From: Cymodocea nodosa
Taxonomy: Eukaryota > Streptophyta > Magnoliopsida > Alismatales > Cymodoceaceae
NCBI GenBank assembly: GCA_036874045.1
Contig: CM072335.1
Location: forward strand, 2,810,001 to 2,874,000
Reading direction: 5' to 3'
DNA length: 64,000 nt
The notes beneath the pieces were generated by a model. It saw only the letters and a program-made list of their open reading frames with translations, had not been told where the DNA came from and ran no database searches. The stretch's first letter is position 1. Every line of letters starts with the position of its first letter. The position numbers and the translations under genes were made by a program. Below are positions 45,921-59,800 of the stretch, piece by piece.

Positions 45921-47736
45921 ATGGGGAAGAAAAGGCCGGGGTTTAAGAACCGCCTACTCCTCGTCTCGTTCGCAGTCTTCCTCTTCAGCCTGTTCGTCGT
46001 CGTCGGCCGCCTCCAGTTCGCCTCCTCCTACCTCCCCCATCCAGTACCTTGTAAGAAATTAACAGGATTCCCTTTCTTGTTCTCGGGTTCCGATTGCTGC
46101 AGTATTGGTTTTGATTGTTGAGATAGATAGTTTGAGAAAAGCAGTCGGTCGCGTTGGTTGATTAATTTCTCGCATTTCGCGTGTGATCGTGGTGGATCGT
46201 TGTTTCAGATATGAAAGAAAGCCGCTTGATCGTGGTCGCTACGAAGAACAGGCATGGTGATGATGATCAGGCCTGCACTCGTGCGGATTATGTACCCAAC
46301 AGTAACACCATCTGCTGCGACAGGAACTCCAGCTCCAAGTACGATATCTGCTTCATGAGGGGAGACATCAGAACCCGCCCTCTTTCGCCTTCCATCTTCC
46401 TTTACAACTCTTCCGTGGGCACCGTCGTGGAGAAGATCCGACCGTATCCTCGCAAATGGGAGACCGGCGTCATGACCGGTGTCCAGCAGGTCAGTCTCAT
46501 CGCCACGGGGGCCGCAGCTGGTTCCCACACCTGCGACGTCTACCACTCCGTCCCCGCCGTCGTCTTCTACGCCGGTGGCTACACCGGAAACCTCTACCAC
46601 GACTTCAACGACGGCATCGTCCCTCTCTACGTAACAACGCAGCATTTCAACAAACGGGTGAGGGTGTTTTATTATTTTATGTGCATTATTTTATAATTTT
46701 AATGCCTTTCTCGATCGTGATTGGATAACAAAATTAGTTTTTTCTTCGTTGACTTGATTAATTCAAAATTAATCTTCCTTTCCTTTGTTCCACTTAGAAG
46801 AAAAGGTAAGCTTGTCTTCAGCATCACTCTTAGGTTAAATGGCTACGATGCTTGTATGGTAAGATATTTCATGAATTTCTTCTTGCAAATATCAACAAAA
46901 AATGTGGAATTAATTAGGTGGTGATCGTCGTCCTCAAATACCGGACGTGGTGGCTCTCCAAGTACCACGACATCCTCTCCCAGCTCTCCAACCAGCCTCC
47001 GGTCGACTTCTCCGGCGACCGGCGGACTCACTGCTTCCCATCGGCCGTAGTCGGCGTCCGCGTGCACGACGGACTATCCATCGACCCATCGAAGACGGCG
47101 GGTAACAAGACCATCCTCGACTTCCGCCGCCTGCTGGACGACGCCTACCGCCGCCGCGTCCAACCGGGGTTGCCCACATTCAAGAAGCCGAGGCTGGTGA
47201 TCATGTCACGGAACGGATCGAGAGGCGTCGAGAACGAAGCCGACGTCGTGAGTCTTGGCAGGAAGGTTGGTTTCCAAGTGCAAGTGCTGAGACCCAAGCC
47301 GACGACGGACCTGGCCCAGATGTACGGCGTCCTCAACAGCACGGACGTCATGGTAGGGGTGCACGGCGCGGCACTGACGCACTTCTTGTTCCTGAGGCCG
47401 GGGTCGGTGTTGGTGCAGATCGTGCCGTTGGGGAACGCGTGGGTGGCGGAGGCGTGCTTCGGCCTGGCGGCGAGGAGGATGGGGCTGAGGTACATGGAGT
47501 ACAGGATCTCAGCGGAGGAGAGCTCGCTGTACCGGGAGTACGGGGAGGACAGCCCGGTGGTCCGGGAGGCGGAGAGGAAGGGGAAGGGATGGAAGGTAAC
47601 GAAGGAGGTGTACCTGAACGGGCAGAGCGTGAGGTTGGACCTGAGGCGTTTCAGGAGGTGGCTTGAGGAGGCGTACTCCTACGCTTTACGAAGAACACAA
47701 CCGAGCAGAGCAGATTTTGGTGGCGAATCATCATAA
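45921..47736 (+). CDS. Glycosyltransferase family 61 protein (xylan-type glycosyltransferase), three exons
   Basis: Exons 45921-46050, 46209-46657 and 46918-47736 join in phase and encode 465 residues. The N-terminus (KNRLLLVSFAVFLFSLFVVV, about 9-28) is a single signal anchor, as in type II Golgi proteins. The GT61 fold follows: CDRNSS and CFMRGDIR near residue 85, a TAG-like VFYAGGYTGNLYHDFNDG stretch near 165, and then KYRTWWLSKY, KPRLVIMSRNGSR and STDVMVGVHGAALTHFLFLR with the conserved HGA. The end has the family's basic W-L-E-E segment. Plant GT61 enzymes add arabinose or xylose to xylan, or xylose to N-glycans. The sequence favours the XAT/XYXT xylan group over the N-glycan xylosyltransferase, but the donor sugar cannot be read here. 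The third exon is very GC-rich, unlike its AT-rich introns. Confidence 0.93.
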
Positions 47737-49757
47737 TCATAATAAAACACATAATAATCCATTCGTAACAAGTGCTTAAAGAAAGATAATCTAATCTTCC
47801 CTCGTCGTTGCCTTCTCCGACAGAATTGTATCCTTAGAATTCTCTCTCACAAACATATTATAAACGTCAAGTGTATACTTTCTGCTTGTTTCTGGAAATC
47901 TTCATGTGTTAGGGTCGTAATAATACTATCTTAATCTTTCAAATCATCATTGTTATTATATTTTGATTTATATGTGCCAACCACCACGGAGTTTTTGTCA
48001 ACCTTCCACTTCAACTCCATGCAAGTCTCGACTTCCAGGCAACTCAGTTTTCAAACTTGGGTCGTTGGGAATACGAGGGACGAGACAACATTGAGGACAC
48101 CCACTTGTGTTATAGGTGGACAAAAGACTTAAACTTCAATATTCATTGCTCCCTTAATTCAAAGAATAATGGTTTCTGTATATCCAATTGTTTCAAACTT
48201 TCATGTGTGTGTCCTGTCTTCCCCACCGACTGACTTATTAATCAACGTACCTTGAGTTATCTATCGTGGACGTGACACCAACCATAATAAAAGAGAAAAG
48301 GAGAGATGTGACAAACCTTTGCCCGCCATCCACTTTGACCAATTTTGTTTAATATGTATATGAATGGAGATTATCTTATTACCCATGCATTCATTCACCT
48401 GTGGGGTTAACGAGTTAAACCCATATGTAAATATATAATAAGAAAGAAACGGTTGTATCCATTCCCGCATTAAACATGTATAATAGATATATGAAATCTT
48501 AAAGTCTCAAATCACATTAAAAATGTTAAATGACAATTAAGTATTATTTTTTAAAATTATGAAGTATTTTCAAAGAAAAATAAGAGCTATGATCTAATCT
48601 TAATCCTCTTCCCTCACTTCATGCAGCTTTCTTTTCTTTTTTCTTGTGCATCTCTTAATCTCTTTCTGCTTTAATCTTAAGGTATATTTGTTTAGTTCGA
48701 CGAAACGGTCATATCTTTAAAAAGCGATACTATTATAACTATGAAATAAAAGAACAGTACTGTAGCTGTGAATTAAAAAGGAATAGTAAATGAGAAATGG
48801 TTTTTAATAAGAGTTCTACCTCTTTTTACCTTTTTCAACTTTGTTAATGAAGTGAAGTTTTATGTATAGTTATATGTATTAATATATGTTACGTATATAT
48901 ATATATATATATAACGTGTGTTACGTTAATTAATATGTTACATATATGTATATAACGTAATAAGACATGACGCACAGATCAAACGCACCCTCTTTCAATA
49001 CACTTCTTTGGAACGTTAATTACGTCTGATTTTAAAAAGAGAAATAAATATTTAAAACAAAATTTTTATGATAATAAATTAAAAAATATTTGTATACTTA
49101 GAAAATGATAAAAAAAGATGGAAAGAAAAATAAAAGAAAATTTCTACCATTTTTTAGGTATTTATATGTTAAATGAATTTCTGAAGAATTCAATCATTTT
49201 TTCCTCAACATAAGAAAAATTTTCTTTTATTTTTCTACCTTTTATGTATTGAAATTGAAACTGTATTTTATATTATAACTATTTTATGTCAGAAATAACT
49301 CTATTTTATATTATCTATAATAAATTTTATTATTCTATGTCTTGTAGATAAATATAAAAAAAAATTAATTTATTAATTTTAATATTTTATTTTATAAATA
49401 AAATATTTTTTTTTTACATTTTATAGTTTTTCATCATTTTTTATTTTATATACAAATATTCTAATTTTTTATTAATTGTTATCATTTTTTATGATATTTT
49501 ATCGTATAAATATTTTAATTTTTTATTACTTTCTGTGATTTTATTTTTCACCGTTTTATATGATTGATATTCCGTCGTTTTACATGTGTACAAACAAATA
49601 ATAATAAATAAATAAATAAAAACGTCCTTTTCTCAATATTCCTTGTATTTTTGGTGATTTACATCAAATTTTTTTGTACCTTCCTTTACCAAAACTCGAG
49701 TCAGGGCTCCGAGAATCCTACCCTCACTTCCTGCACTCGACCTTGAGCTTGATTCTG
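47737..49757. other. Intergenic region between the GT61 and first NHL gene
   Basis: It holds the GT61 3' end, a TA microsatellite at 48893-48913 with surrounding ACGTTA-type palindromic sequence, and the second, inverted copy of the AT-rich repeat. No gene is seen. Confidence 0.55.
49050..49600 (-). repeat. AT-rich dispersed repeat, copy 2 (inverted relative to copy 1)
   Basis: It contains TTTATTAATTTTAATATTTT, the reverse complement of the block in copy 1, plus the same ATATTTGTGTA-type sub-repeats reversed. With copy 1 it flanks the GT61 gene. Confidence 0.65.
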
Positions 49758-52700
49758 ATGTCGAACCCCATCATCATCGTTCTACTCCCCTTCTACTTTT
49801 TGGTTTCCATTGCACCAGGTGAGCGGAAACCGAACGATGCCATGTCTCTCTTGTTCGATCTGCAAAAGGAAATCGATGTTTCCCCTTCTTATGTTATTAT
49901 TGGCGACGGTAGGTCGAGCGGAGGTGGTACTTGAGGAGGGGTACACGGTTTCCACTGTGCTGGACGGGAACAAGTTGAAGTCCCCGATCCATCCTTACTC
50001 GCTGCTTCCGTATCGGCAAGGAGAGGAAGGGAGGGAGTTCGTTTTTCTTCTCGACTCTGTCAACTCTGCCCTTTACAGAGTACAGTTGCCACTCTCACAA
50101 GGTGATGGCGGCCTTTTTGTTTTTTTGGTTCAGTTATTTCCAGCTGGAGCATTAATATTAAGTGTTAACTGTGGGTACTGGAAATCACATATGTCGACCC
50201 ATTAAATTTCATTGGATGGAATTCCCAACATACGACTCAACAACTAACATATTGTGATAAGAAACAGACGATGTTCAAAGCCGAAAAATGTGAAGAATGC
50301 TTTTACGTTTTTATGCTGAAAAATCCTTATCGGCGAAACTCCGAAACGTAAGAGTTGCCGAAAATGACACGCATTTTCTTATTTTAGTTTTCGAAGCATG
50401 TATGTGTTTTGTACTATATTTTGAATTTGGGATTGTTGTCTTCCACTCTTACCTGTTTTCAAAGTATTTGTTTCATGTACTTTAAGTTGTAATATAAAAT
50501 GCTTTACCCTTTTCGTTGGATGATCCACGTGGGGTTTTTTTTCTCTCCCATTCTTGGTGTTGGGTTTTTCTTAGCAATGATTGTTGAATTTTGTTTAGTA
50601 GTGATTTCGTAATTTTATTGGTAATGAAATTTGAAACGTGGTAAACTCATTTTACAGGGTGCGGATCTTTATCATTTTTTTTCTTCTTGAAAAGTGATCT
50701 GTTTGTGGATGATTTGGACTTGGTCGGTGTTTATTGGATCGTTTTGATTCAACTTTCTTCTGTCTTGGGTGGCTCGCTGCTATATGCTCAATTCTACAAG
50801 AGGGAGCTAGTGACTGACCTTCAGTGTAAGGATGGTCATGGATTCTTTGGTTTCCAAGTGTGATAAGCTATTCAAGAGGGTATGTCAGATTTTTCTTTGG
50901 TAACCTAACTCTTTATGACCATTGAAAGTGCCATTTATAGCTACTTGCGGTGATAGACGAGTTATAGGCAAGAAGCAATAGATTAGAGAATGCCATGTGG
51001 ATGGATTTGAAAGTTGAATAAAGATCAGGATGGCTAGGCAGAATGAGATGCATTAACAGTTGACAGAATTAGCCCAGAGCAGTCCAGAGAATAGGCATCT
51101 AGGCTAATATCTTTCATCTGACTTGAGTTGGCACAAATTGATCTTTGAGTGGTCCAACTGGATATTCCATGTTAAGAAGTTCATGTTTTTTTAAATTCTA
51201 CACTGATTGAGATTGTCGGAGGTCATAAGGTGTATTGTTCTTCATCTTAAGTTGTTTTGGTTTGCTGAACATTTTTGCTGCATTGAGATGCCTCAATGTG
51301 GTTGAAAGAGTGAGCTTTTAGGCTTCTCTCTTCTGCATCAGATTTTTCCTTTTGATATTTTCCTTATTTGTTGAGAATATTGGAATCCTTGATCTCAAGT
51401 AGGAGCATTTTTATCATTTGCATCTTATTCTTTGTAACTTTTTTGTTTACATATTTAAGATTCACATGAACTCCAAGTTGGAGTTTTTTGGTCTTTTTTG
51501 TTTCCTATAACAATTCTGTATACTGTAGATTGTGAGATTGAAAGGCTTGCTGGAAAAGGAATTTCTGGATATTCTGATGGGGACGCAATGGCTTCTACAT
51601 TCAAACATCCACGTAGCTTCACTGTTGATTCAACTGGAAATATATATGTGGCAGATAGGAGCAACCATGTTATCAGGAAAATTTCTTCAACCAGTATGTT
51701 GCCAAACTTTCCTTCTCTGTTGAGTTCTTCAAATGCTTTAGTGACCAATTTACCAGGTGTATCTAGTTTGAGGTATTGGCATCTGTTGCAGTTATTATTA
51801 AGTATATGATTTTGCATATACAAATAACAATGGCTCAAATGACAACGATGATGATAACACAATTTTTTTATGGGAACAACAACTTTTCATTCTTGATGAA
51901 CTCATATAAATGGATGATAGGATTTAATACTATAATTACACACCTGTAGCTATCAAGTAGTAATTATTTCTTTATGAGACAACCAATGTTGAAAAACAAA
52001 CAATATACGGATTGGAAATTATTATTATTATTTTTAATGTAAGAGGGGTGGGGGGGAGGGGAGATGGGAAGAGTTGTTAGAATAGTCATGCATTGAAAAG
52101 TTGAAATAAGACTTGTACAAATATATAAAGGGATGTCCTCTTCACTTATGATAAATTGATCTTAAGATAGATGTCTTACATTTTTATATTGTATCAGAGT
52201 AAAAAATGGTCTTCTATATCGTAGTATTCACGCATCAACCTGATCCAAAAATGACATTTGTAGGATTTGAAAAAGGACCACAAATGAAGGTGAGTGTTAA
52301 GTTAGGTTCATTGACATTGTAAAGTAGGAAGACTTACAAATATATATAAAGAGATGACCTTTCCTCCCATAATCTATTACTTTTGAGTTGGATCTGTCAC
52401 ATTTCTGTAGGGTTTAAATAGAATTTTTTGAATAATGGTATAAATAAAAAATGAACAAATATAAATATATTTACGTACGTAAAATCATCAAAATAATTGA
52501 ACAAAAAAGTATAACTCAATTACATGCAATAAAAATTACAAACATATTTTTTATTGTGTGTAATTGTCATTCTAGAATAAATAATTAAATTGAAAAACAC
52601 AACTAAATATATAAAAGGTACAATTTTAGATTAAAAATAAGTGTCAAAATATTGAAGTTATATCAAACTGAAAACAACTCAAATGTTTTAAAAAATTTAA

Positions 52701-55700
52701 GAATGGCCAAAAAAGGATGAAAATGACCATTTTTTCAAAGAATGTAAAATAATTGGCCATTTTTTCAAACCATTTTTCCAAAAAATGGAACAGCCTGGGA
52801 AGAAAAAATGTTTAAATGGTGTTTAGATGGCTGTCTTTTTTTGTTTTTACAACTAACACAACAACAATGGATGCCATTTTCTCCTAAAAGCTGTATGCTA
52901 AACATTGGAGTAGTACTTTACATTTTAATATTTATAAGATCTTATAATAACATGTTGCTTTATAACTTCCAACTTGTTGCTTTGTAAACTTGATTCTCGT
53001 GCATAGATGGGCTTAGTTCATCATGAGGTGTTTTCATCTATCATTGCTATGTAATTGGGCTTAATCTGTTCATAGACTGTTAAAAATTTGTAAGTCATGT
53101 AGAAACAATGCATAACAAAAAAATGCATTACTCCTACATTTGGAGTGAGAAGAGGTAAATCCTTTTCTTTCATTGACACCTATCCGATAATCCAATTAAA
53201 GCAATATAGAGTTTTCATTTTCTATATAAATCCCATAAATAGTCGTGATTATTAGTTTTTGTATTTTGTTTGCAATTTAGGGCCATATATAGACATAGGT
53301 TATCAGGAAGGTTGGAAATAAGAGGATGATAAAATTGGTCCTTTACATAATACTGTTTAGCATTGCATTTTTGACAGGAAATAATATGAAAATCATCTTT
53401 TTGTCTGGCAAAATCTGCACAAGATCTGTGATTCCTTAAGTCTAATTACTATTTAATGTTGCTTGGCAGCTTGCAGGCTTTCATTCTCTACAGTCTGAAG
53501 ATGCCCTTTCATTGCTATCCTTGTACATCTGATTCTATACCTTTTTCATCTGATAGCCATTTAGGCATATGTATCACTTTGTCTAATTTCCTATTGGATG
53601 GATTTATTTAATTTTATTCATTAAACCCATCCCTTTTTGTGTAATCTGTCCTTCCTTCAGTCCAATTATCATTTTTTAAGTAGCTTGGCAGCTTCCAGTC
53701 TTTCATTCCCTTTGGTCTACACTAAGTTTACGGTTTGGTTGACTAGTCTCATTAGCATTAAGCAAAACATAATGTTGATTGCTCAGAATTACACAGAAAA
53801 ACACAATTTGAATGCAGGATCTTTAACATGGGCATCCAGTGATGCCTATGGAGGTCAAAAAGTTAAATGAAGAGACCCTTTCATTGCTGTCCTTGTACAT
53901 CTGATTCCATAACTTTTTAATCCAATAACCATTTAGGCATATGTATCACTTTGTCTAATTTCCTATTGGATGGACTTATTTAATTTTATTCTTCTCTTAA
54001 TCAGCAACATCAAGAATATAATTAATGTAAAAGTTTCCATTTGGATTCCTAGTATTTTTTTTTTTAAATCTAAATGCAATATTTGCATTTTCACCATGTT
54101 GTTCTTTTCCACTGTAGGTGTTACAACAATTGCTGGTGGATACTCAAAGAAATCTGGAAATGTTGATGGACCTGCTCAGAATGCATCCTTCTCTGATGAT
54201 TTTGACTTAGCATTTATTCCTAGCATGTGTATGTTGCTGATTTCTGATCGTGGAAACAGTTTGATCCGTCAGATCCCATTGAAACGGGAGGATTGTGCAC
54301 ATAAGTTCCAATCAGGTACATATGGAATTTAATTTTGCAATGACCTAGTCATCCAGATAGAAAAGGTAATATGACTTCATGTCTTAGTTTACCATTTCTA
54401 TGGTGAGTTTACTTTACATTTATATCTTTTATTATCCTTATTCCATTTGGTGTTCCCAACAGCTTGGTCAATGCAATGACCAACTTTCTTAGAATAAAAA
54501 AACATATGATCCACTGGTTCCAAAAGAGTAAATTTGTAAAAAGAATTGAAGGGAATGGTTGCTGGGGACCTGGGGTAGAGGTGTTGTAGGGACTTTGCAA
54601 CGTTGGTGATGATAATGATGAGCGGATGAATGTCACTCCATGGCTTTCAGTTGAAACGTTGTTTACCATACCATCTTTTGGTTATCTTACCATGTCTAGT
54701 AAGCTTCAAATGTATTTTTTGCATATAGAGGAATAAATCTGAATTTCAAACTAATATACCCATGTAGCAATGCTGACAAGAAAAGGTCATTGCAGCTTAT
54801 CTTGATGCATCTAGTTTGTTTGCATCTTAAGGCTACAGAAACTTAATGGAAACACTGATTCTGGTCTTTGATGACCCACTACCTCACAAAAGAATGCTCT
54901 CTTTTCAAACCTTTACATTTCTGTCATCTTAAGAATGATTCTACGGCCAAATAATAAATTTTTTTAAATTCCAACTGATTCTTGTTCATTATTCCCATTA
55001 TTGTAAATTTTAGGGCTTGGTATGTCCTCGGTATCCATAATAGCAGTACTGTGTGTACTTATTGGCTCCATTGTTGGATTTGTAGCACGCCCTTATCTCA
55101 CTTGTTGCGTAAGTGATGAACATTTTTGAAATTCTAATTTTATTTACAAGCAATGATAGACATGAACTCTAAAATTGGGGACTTGATATCCTTTAGACAG
55201 GAAATTCAAGGAAATCACCGATTCAAGGTGACATGGAAGCATTGCCAAACCAGTATGGGAATGATGCTGGAGATGCTCTGCTCCGGCATCAAAAGCGCAA
55301 CTGCTAAGACTACTGTCCTCTATATGCTGTCTTATAAACTTGTTGCTTCAATCTTGTGTTTTGTTCTACATTTGCGTAAAGACCATGGGCAAGAAAAACA
55401 AGTTATAAATAGGAAACCTATTATCTCACTGCTTGACTTGGACGGTAAGGGTAACCACGGTACCGGCGCACTGGAGAATTTTACTGACCAGCTTTCCGAT
55501 TTGACTGGCTTCTCTGGTTATCTGGGTATTTCGGAGCCTCTCTCTCCTAGTAATGCCTCTCAAATGGACACAACCTCCAATGAGAATCTTGGGAAACTTG
55601 ACAGTATGATAGCTTCTAATCTTTCTGACTTTGTTGGGCAACCCAAACTGCAGGAGCAGTTGGAGGTGCCTGTTATCAGCAATTCAGCATTGTTCAGAAG

Positions 55701-55737
55701 AAAGACTGGAGTTTCATCGGCTAAGTTTGTCTCTTAG
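49758..55737 (+). CDS. NHL-repeat membrane protein, shorter form, six exons
   Basis: Exons 49758-49818, 49913-50101, 51529-51693, 54118-54315, 55014-55108 and 55201-55737 join in phase to 414 residues. A signal peptide (residues 1-20, MSNPIIIVLLPFYFLVSIAP) precedes the NHL region. Conserved NHL landmarks are EEGYTVSTVLDG, LLDSVNSALYRV, HPRSFTVDSTGNIYVADRSN, VTTIAGGYSKKSGNVDGPAQ and LLISDRGNSLIRQI. A membrane helix follows (about residues 207-230). The cytosolic tail has KHCQTSMGMMLEMLCSGIKS, which fits the shorter plant NHL group. NHL repeats form a beta-propeller used for binding; the ligand of plant members is unknown. Intron 3 (2.4 kb) contains a TRIM element. It lacks the LLKWAWSLKS exon of its neighbour and paralogue at 56.8-60.8 kb, which points toward it. 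Confidence 0.9.
52075..52402 (+). mobile_element. TRIM element in an intron of the NHL gene
   Basis: Direct repeats 52075-52180 and 52295-52402 (about 106 bp each, diverged) start TGTTA and end with a CA. After the first is TTGTATCAGAG, a copia-type primer site. There is no coding capacity. I could not see a matching target duplication. Confidence 0.65.
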
Positions 55738-56847
55738 AACTATTTTACATTGTCATGTACGCATGAGCCACATGTGTGGAAGAAGTCAGCTTTTTCAAAA
55801 TACTCAAACTTGTGTTTGTTTGCATGTGTTTTCTACTTTTCATGTTTGTGGAAAATATGTGTACGTGTTGTTTCTTGACCCTTTTATTTGTTCATATACT
55901 CTCAGTTCTGCAGAAGAGATTTTCTAATATCTACATAGGGATTCGGTGAGTCGGTGATGATGGATAAACATTTAACGCGTCCTCTCCAAAAATTCCTTTA
56001 TTTTCGTTCAATACTCATCTCTTTAGAATTATCTGGATGAGTTTCCCAGAATAGGACCCCTTTTTCTTTTTTTTTTGCTATGCTAGAATGGGAAATTTTA
56101 TTTTTTGGGGGGTTGCAATTAACTTGATAAGGGTTGGTAATTAGAAAGATCTTATCATCTTTACCCTTAAACCTCCTATCGAACAGCTCATTCAAGCTGG
56201 CTTGGTAATCACCAGTGGGCTGTGCCAATAGAAGGAAGATTGGCAAGAACAATTGTTTGATGAGTAGGTGAAGCTTGCGCTGAGAACTGATCCCATGGGG
56301 CTTAATTAAACCACCTCTGGATTTGCATGCACATAAATTTGGATGCGCATCAGAACAATGGCAGGCATTTTGACCACCTCCCGCTAACGAGAAAGAAACA
56401 TGGAATCAGTAGAATTTCAAGCAAGAACATGCCAAAAAGCTGATAAGCCATTTGTGCCAAAAGAAGTCTACATCCTGATAACAGTTTGTTCATTCTAACC
56501 ACTGGTGGTTTTGAGTTTAAAACTTCCATCAGTGTGACATTTGAAGGGTCAATGAAAGTTCAGTAAAACTTTACCCATACTTCCAGATCCATGATGCCAG
56601 AAACAGCAACGATTGGCATTAGACAATGGAAACTTTACAGGTAGCAAAGAGGATTAAAAACAAAACAAACAAAAAAAACAGAATTGTTTAGAAATAGTGA
56701 CTGACCTATTATATAACTAACTGCTATCAACCCTGATTTGTTTCACAACCTACATTCTACATTAGGATAGAAAATGAAGGAAGTTGGACCCAAAGGCATG
56801 GATGCAAATTGCAACAACTTCTCGTCTCTACATGTGAGAACAAAGAT
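55738..56847. other. Tail-to-tail interval of the two NHL genes
   Basis: About 1.1 kb between the two stop codons, shared by both 3' ends. No gene is seen; a T run is at 56072-56081. Confidence 0.6.
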
Positions 56848-59800
56848 CTAATATGCATGCCAATAACCTCCCGCATAGTTGATCCTCGATCGGATGCCCT
56901 GGCCATACATTGGATCTCCATGATCCACAGCTTTAATCTCCATAGGTGCACGCATGTCCGATTCTTGAATGGCGCCAAACACGATCTCCTTGGCCGCATC
57001 GCAGCTTTGCTGGTAGCAGGTCTGTGGTCCCAAGGGGTAATGCCGTTGTTGCTGCAGGATTTGCTGCTGCCGCAACGGCTCCCCTTGCCAAGCACCGAAG
57101 ATTGGACGGCCCTGACGGAAACGGCGCATCTTCTCTGTGTCGCTGGACATGAAGGCGTATGTTTTGCGAGGCGGAGTCTTCGATTCGAGAGGTGGTGGCT
57201 CATCCTCGTTTGGGACAACATAGCTATCCTGCACGGGCCATGTGCTCGGCTGTCGTTGCTGCTGAGGGTGTTGATAATGGAACTCTTGGTTGCTGATGTT
57301 GGATTTCTTTCTGGAGCGAGGAGAAATGCCACCAAATAGCTCAGCTACGAAGGAAACAGCGCCGCCTATGAGCTTCCCAAAAGAGGTGAATAATCCTTCG
57401 TCTTGCCTCTCGGAGTCGTCCTCGGGAGGAATTAGTGGGGGTCTCACCGGTGGTTGTTTAGGAAGCTTCTTGTGTGAACTTGGCGGGTAGGTCGGTTTTG
57501 CAGGACTTGCAGATTCCTGCAAAAATCATAAAGCTTCGTTCATACTGGCATGAGATAAACGTAAAAGAAAATAAGCTTTCTTGGTCATGGACAACTAAAA
57601 TCCTTCATTCCAAACACAGGATTATTCCTTGTGCTGCACAATCAAATTATTTCGGGCAGTGAACTGAAAGCGGAATAAGCTAAGAAACACAGGATGGATG
57701 GTTGCTTGATAATCTGCTCTGGTTCATAATGAAATACAGGCCCGAATGTTAGTTACCACAAGGAAGCAGAGCTCTATACTCACATTGTTTGAAGAAACCA
57801 TTACTCCAACTCGTCTTTGGAGTAGTGCCAGCATGTAACCAAAAAAACAAGCAGCAAGCAGAATGGCCACTCCTGCACTTCCAGTTCCAGTAGTGTTCAT
57901 CAATCAGTAAGGAGTAATTGCTGACACATGAGCTAACAAAAAAATACTGAAAGAAGAGAACAAGTTTGAGTGTATTCCAGGTGAAAAAAATCAGCATGTA
58001 CCTAAGGGGAAACCAGATCCATATTGGTAGGCACAATCATCAAAATGCAGCTGGATCTCACGAATTGCCTGGTTTCCTCGGTCAATGACTAGAAGCGAAC
58101 AACTACTTCCAATATAAACTACTTCAAAATCAGTAGAAAATTTTGCATCCTCACTGGGTCCATCAGCATGTCCTCTATTCCATTTTCCCCCAGCTATTGT
58201 TGTAACCCCTGCAACAAAAACACATACCTAAAATACTACAGTGCGGTAGCCCACTTCATGGTCGTTGGTCGTCAACCATTCATGCTTGTTGCAGGAAATA
58301 GTTTGGAATTATATAAAATTTTACAGGACATTGGTAACACCTGTTAGAATGTGTATTTCTAGCATAATATTTTGAAGGTGAGGAACACAAGATGCAATGA
58401 TGGCCATGGACAAGTGAATCGGTACTTCCATAAGAAAGAGAATGGAGAAAATAAAGAGGCTAGAAGGAACAGGTGTTGAAGCCCAAGGAGAGAAGAGTGA
58501 AGAGAATGACAAGAGGAAAGAAGGAACTAGTTCCGCTAGAGAAAAAGGCCAACAAGAGGAGAGAATGGGAGAAAAGAAGAGCCATGCAGGTTATCAACCA
58601 TCGAAGGAAACACAATGATAATTCAACTTCAAAGCGGTTCATCTAGGAGATGCTCGACACCTGTAATGTCCATGACAACAAGTGCCTTGGGCGGATGGGA
58701 CAGCTTGATTGAGAATATCAGGACTTTTAGATGGCCTAGTCCTCCCCCACAAAGATGTACTGATGATCTCAGTGTGCATGCTTATCGTAAAAGATTTTCA
58801 TTGACCCCTAAATGTCATGTGATGTACTGTACTAAGAGTCAGTACTTCTGGGTTGACCTGCTACTTGTGAGTATTACCTACTTTTTTACCTGTTAAATTT
58901 GAAGAGGTAGGGTAAGGTTGTACCCGCCTCGTATCTACACCATTAACAGGCCTAATTTTAGAATTTGGGGCTTACAAAATTGTACCTTCAATCAATACGT
59001 CCCAACATAGTTGTGAGCATTCAATAACAATGCCACAATCAATGGTAGAGGGCATCATAACCTTACCACTTATAGGTGAGGCCCTAAGGGATGTCATGAT
59101 CGTTTTTGTGGTTGTTGAACCAGTAGGAAACATCAATATCATGGTTGATTGATTGATCATTAGTAAAGTCCAAGTAGTTCCCACCACCCCATGTCAATGC
59201 ATAAGTATCTGCAATTGAGTGGTTTTACCTAAATAGGGTATCCATGCCACTCAAGCCCAACCGAAGGAAGAACACACACAAGAGGGCCATTGTAACTTTG
59301 AATGACAAACAAATAGTGGGTAGGACTGACGGACAACCAACCTTAATGATGCTAATAAATTTCTTAGTGAAATTCTAAAGAGCCAAATAGTGATTCTTCA
59401 CCGATGGAATGCCATGGTGTTAGGATTATGTCTACCATCAATATCAACATAAAAATGCTAAGATTGCACCTTCATATATCGATTAGTGATTTGCTCAGCT
59501 TGGTCAAACTATGAGAAAAGTCATAGTTTTTCCAGTATTCTATTTTTGAAATAATATTTGGGTTACCTGTATCACTGATTTTTCTAATTGCCATATTCAT
59601 AGCATCTGCTACATAAATATTTCCCCTGTCATCAACTGTAAATCCTTTTGGATGGTTCATTCTTGCTTCACGTGGCCTCCCATCGACATGACCAGAATAT
59701 CCCTCAGCTGAACCCGCAACTAGCTTTGGCCGGCTATCTGCATTGTTTCAGTTCCAAATGATAGATTCAATATATTTAAATTGGAACAGAGAGATTAAAC

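Noticed and set aside
56757-57339. Long frames on both strands over the last exon of the long NHL gene
   Set aside because: Shadows of that exon; they carry no domain, while the chosen frame has the family tail and joins in phase.
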